From Bacillota bacterium (GTDB lineage Bacteria > Bacillota > Clostridia > Peptostreptococcales > Anaerovoracaceae), in the NCBI GenBank assembly GCA_017619985.1, contig JAFZRG010000236.1:1-7010 (forward strand): a stretch of 7,010 nucleotides of DNA. Direction: 5' to 3'. Of this stretch, positions 4,575 through 7,010 are shown one piece after another. The position numbers and the translations under genes are program-made. Below the pieces are notes generated by a model. The model did not search any database. It was not told where the DNA came from and saw only the letters and a list, made by a program, of their open reading frames with translations. Numbering within the stretch: the first letter of the stretch is position 1; each line of letters opens with the position of its first letter.

Positions 4575-7010
4575 CTACTCCTGCGCTGCGCGGCGGCTTT
4601 CCCGCCTGCGTGCGGACTGTGTTTCAGCTTCCTTGACGAGTTCATCCAGCGTGATGACCGCTGTCTGCGTTCCGTTGGCCTTCATGCGTTCGAAGACGGT
4701 CATGCTCTGCAGGCTCTCTGCGAAGCGGCAGAACGAACTCATGAAGTCATCGTCGTCCTCTTCTTCCTCTTCCTCAGACGTGAATCCGTCTTCTTCTTCA
4801 TCCGCATCTTCGGAACCGTCCCAGACGGGTTCTTCCTCGCTGTCTTCGAACGAATCTTCGTCCTCGCTCCCGAAGTCGAACAGAGTGAACAGGCCGCCGT
4901 CCGTCTCCTCTTCGCCGTATCCTTCTTCGTCCTCCGCGGACAGGACAGGCTCTTCGAAGTCCGGTTCGGGTTCTTCCGGCTTCTGTCCGGATCTCAGCTG
5001 CTCGAACTCTTCTCTTAAGCGGCGGATCTCGTCGTCCTTCTCCTGCAGACGTTTCTCGAATTCCGCGGATAGACTGTCGGAAGGCGGCGCCTGTTCCCGC
5101 AGGGCTGCGGAAGGCAGCGGCGTATCCGCAGGTTTTCCTTCCGCGGCGTTCGCCATGCGTCCGAGGGCGTCCGCGATCATGCTGAACACGGCCATCTCGG
5201 ATCCTGCCGGGGCGCCTTTCGCCAGCATATCCACCGGCGCCGTCGCCACTTCGAGGCCTTTGCTGAGATCTCTGCCGGTCTCTTCTTCGTCTTCGTCCGA
5301 GATCGACAGCAGGACCCCTCCGAAAGGCTCCAGATCGGCCTGCAGCGCCTCGTATTCGTCTTCGTCGTATATATTCAGGGTCACGCCGCTTCTCGCCGCA
5401 GAGGCGCTGTTTTCGGCCTCAGGCAGCAAATAGGAATTCCCGTCGAGCATGGCTTGTTCGCGGGCCTCGCGGCTGACGCCGACGAACTGTTCCCAGTTGG
5501 CGTCGCCCTGCTCGCCCGTGAAGTAGCGGCTCTGGTAATTCCTCTGCTCGAACATCTCGGCGATGCCCGGCGCCGTGTCGACGGTGAACGAGGAACGGCT
5601 GGTGGGGCTCATGACCACAAAGGCCTGCCCTCTGGGCGCCTGGATGATCTGCTCCTGTTCCGTCTCGTTGATGCCGCCGGCGTTCTCGTAGAGCTTCACC
5701 AGGTCCTGCATGTCGTTCGGGGCGAGCGAGAAGATGAAGCTGTACTGGCAGGCGTTGATGATGGCCGTGGATTTGCGCGCGATCTCCTCGGATCCCACGA
5801 AGTCCTTGATGTTCTGCGTGATGACGATCTGCATGCCGTTGTACTTACGGATGCGCTTCGCCAGCTGGAACATGAAGTCCAGCGCGATCGGGAATTTCGT
5901 GTCGATGAAGACGTGCGCTTCGTCGATGACGACCACGATCTTCCGGTTCGCGTGATATTTCGTATTGTAGTCCCTGTTCTTGATGATCTCGTTGTCGATG
6001 TACTTCAGGACCATCAGCATCTGGGCGTTCGCGATCGTCTGGTTGCGGTTCGCCAGCATGGACTGGAAGTTGAACACCGTAAAGTTCTCGTCGGTGGTGA
6101 TGGTGCTCGGGCCGTTCCAGATGTTGGCGTTGCGGCCGCCGGTGGAGAACTTGGAGATGTAGTTCATCAGCGTGCGCAGCAGGTCCCTCGTGAACGGGTT
6201 GTCGCTGTTCTGGAACTCCTGCAGCACTTCGTCGTACAGGTCGTCGAAGATCGGATAATCTTCGGGAGACAGCTTCGACAGATCCGTTTCCGCGGTGATG
6301 TCCTTGCCCAGGTACATGTGATCCACCAGCGTGTTCAGATACTCCATGGCGTCCTTTTCGCAGTCCGGCATGATCTGCTTGAAGAACTCTTCCAGGAACT
6401 GCAGGTGCGTGGCGTAGCTGCCCGCGGGACCCGTATCGCCTGTTTCGTCGTCTTCGAGCGCCGTGATGATGTGGAACGGATTCAGACGGCCGTACTGGGC
6501 GTTGCCCACGTTGATGATCTGTCCGTGCAGGTTCTGTGCCAGCTCGGAATATTCGTTTTCCGGGTCGAGGATGAAGATCTTCGCGTCCTCCGCCGCCAGG
6601 TTCGCCAGCAGCGATTTCGTGGCGTAGGACTTACCGGAACCGGACTTGCCGACGATGACCATGTTGGAGTTCACGCGTTCGGAATCCCTGCGGAAGAAAT
6701 CGATGAACACGGGGATGCCTTCGCTCTCGCCCATCTTGATACCGCCTTCGTCGGATACGTTGGCGAAGATCCAGGGGAAGCAGGCTGCCACGGTGTTGCT
6801 CGAGATGCCCCGGCCTTCCTTGGCCATGGGATCGAGCGCGCTCACCTGGGAGCCGATGAAAGCCTGCACCTGGTCAAAGTCCATGTTGTTCAGGCGGAAG
6901 CTGTTCTCCTGCCAGCTGCGGCGCACGTTCTTCTTCAGTTCGTTGATGGTGGACCGCTGACTCAGGGGAGGCTGTACGATATTGTAATTATTGCGCGTGG
7001 CCACGATGTC
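4575..7010 (-). CDS. VirB4/TraE-family type IV secretion (conjugation) ATPase, 5' end outside window
   Basis: This is the cytoplasmic motor ATPase of a conjugative type IV secretion system, which by family knowledge powers assembly of the channel and substrate transfer at the inner face of the membrane. The frame is open to the right edge, giving 811 visible residues and a TAG stop. A GTG at 7004 could act as a start, but Walker A would then lie at residue 119, whereas VirB4 proteins usually have 400 or more residues before it, so I treat the gene as 5'-truncated by the window. Numbering from that GTG: Walker A GKSGSGKS at 119-126, DPENEY at 147-152, Walker B IVVVIDEAH at 356-364, and a TQN motif at 396-398. 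The motor core ends near residue 480. The remaining ~330 residues are a low-complexity extension ending in a basic tail, not typical of VirB4. The next gene starts 4 bases downstream. Family assignment is firm; the element type is inferred. Confidence 0.93.
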   Translation of the reverse strand, partial: DIVATRNNYNIVQPPLSQRSTINELKKNVRRSWQENSFRLNNMDFDQVQAFIGSQVSALDPMAKEGRGISSNTVAACFPWIFANVSDEGGIKMGESEGIPVFIDFFRRDSERVNSNMVIVGKSGSGKSYATKSLLANLAAEDAKIFILDPENEYSELAQNLHGQIINVGNAQYGRLNPFHIITALEDDETGDTGPAGSYATHLQFLEEFFKQIMPDCEKDAMEYLNTLVDHMYLGKDITAETDLSKLSPEDYPIFDDLYDEVLQEFQNSDNPFTRDLLRTLMNYISKFSTGGRNANIWNGPSTITTDENFTVFNFQSMLANRNQTIANAQMLMVLKYIDNEIIKNRDYNTKYHANRKIVVVIDEAHVFIDTKFPIALDFMFQLAKRIRKYNGMQIVITQNIKDFVGSEEIARKSTAIINACQYSFIFSLAPNDMQDLVKLYENAGGINETEQEQIIQAPRGQAFVVMSPTSRSSFTVDTAPGIAEMFEQRNYQSRYFTGEQGDANWEQFVGVSREAREQAMLDGNSYLLPEAENSASAARSGVTLNIYDEDEYEALQADLEPFGGVLLSISDEDEEETGRDLSKGLEVATAPVDMLAKGAPAGSEMAVFSMIADALGRMANAAEGKPADTPLPSAALREQAPPSDSLSAEFEKRLQEKDDEIRRLREEFEQLRSGQKPEEPEPDFEEPVLSAEDEEGYGEEETDGGLFTLFDFGSEDEDSFEDSEEEPVWDGSEDADEEEDGFTSEEEEEEDDDDFMSSFCRFAESLQSMTVFERMKANGTQTAVITLDELVKEAETQSARRRESRRAAQE
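4578..4582 (-). promoter_or_regulatory. Ribosome binding site (AGGAG) of the secreted-protein gene
   Basis: On the minus strand AGGAG lies 7 bases before the ATG at 4570, an ideal distance. It overlaps the last codons and stop of the VirB4 gene (CAG GAG TAG). Only AAGG separates the upstream stop from the ATG. This fixes the start of the downstream gene and suggests translational coupling within one transcript. Confidence 0.85.
4746..4979 (-). other. Acidic low-complexity tail of the VirB4 protein
   Basis: Residues 676-753 contain 42 Asp or Glu out of 78, and no Lys or Arg occurs from 676 to 759. The densest part is an uninterrupted Glu6-Asp4 run near 744-753. After it come ~40 residues of mixed composition and then an Arg-rich end (RRRESRR). 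The segment is probably disordered. By analogy with other acidic tails it might bind a basic partner or mimic DNA, but nothing in the sequence proves that. Confidence 0.85.
4989..5066 (-). other. Predicted short coiled coil in the VirB4 C-terminal extension
   Basis: Residues 647-672 (numbered from the GTG at 7004) are a highly charged helix with hydrophobic positions F649, L653, I660, L663, F667 and L670 in a clean a/d heptad register; only K656 interrupts it. It joins the Pro/Ala-rich linker after the motor core to the acidic tail. It could mediate oligomerisation or docking to another component (inference). Confidence 0.6.
5814..6650 (-). other. VirB4 RecA-like motor core (Walker A to TQ motif)
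   Basis: The nucleotide-binding core runs from Walker A (lysine 125 and serine 126, numbered from the GTG at 7004) through DPENEY, an 'IWNGPS' segment near 295-300, and Walker B with the DEAH signature (Asp361, Glu362), to Thr396-Gln397. All key catalytic residues are present, so the ATPase should be active. The DPxxEY and WNGP segments are typical of the VirB4 branch rather than of the VirD4/TcpA coupling proteins. Confidence 0.9.

Noticed and set aside
4633..5433. Plus-strand Ser-rich open frame (runs of Ser)
   Set aside because: The serine runs are the mirror of the Glu/Asp codons of the VirB4 acidic tail on the minus strand; no independent coding evidence.
7002..7004. GTG as the true start of the VirB4 gene
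   Set aside because: The frame stays open to the right edge, no clear ribosome binding site can be assessed there, and a start here would leave too short an N-terminal region for a VirB4 protein.

Overview
The window holds two large genes on the minus strand, read from the right edge to the left, and both run off the window. Coding covers nearly all of the sequence. The only gap between genes is 4 bases. I see no rRNA, tRNA, CRISPR array, insertion sequence, internal promoter or terminator. Many long plus-strand open frames exist, but they are antisense shadows produced by the GC-rich third positions of the real genes.

Right part (4575-7010): the C-terminal ~811 residues of a VirB4/TraE/TrbE-family conjugation ATPase. 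It has intact Walker A and Walker B motifs. Its 5' end lies beyond the right edge. After the motor core it carries an unusually long extension: a variable linker, a short coiled coil, an 84-residue stretch without Lys or Arg that is mostly Asp/Glu, and a short basic end.

Left part (1-4570): the N-terminal 1523 residues of a very large secreted protein. It starts with a textbook Gram-positive type signal peptide and shows no stop before the left edge. I translated the whole frame by hand and found it intact. The mature part looks like a string of diverged beta-sandwich modules. The best ones resemble the PLAT/LH2 fold in layout: an N-terminal 'TG..GT' or similar strand, a 'Y-x-D' strand, then a late 'W-x-x-x-x-I-x-I' strand. 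I count five fairly convincing copies and three weaker ones. No function is assigned.

The two genes are tightly linked: the ribosome binding site of the secreted protein lies within the last codons of the ATPase gene. This suggests one operon and a shared role in a type IV secretion or conjugation system, most likely of an integrative conjugative element. The secreted protein could be a surface adhesin or cell-contact factor of that element (inference).

Organism: the signal peptide style, the VirB4 type and the GC-rich (by eye above 55%) codon use suggest a Gram-positive bacterium, perhaps a GC-rich gut Clostridia/Erysipelotrichia-type Bacillota or a Coriobacteriia. The sequence alone does not settle this.
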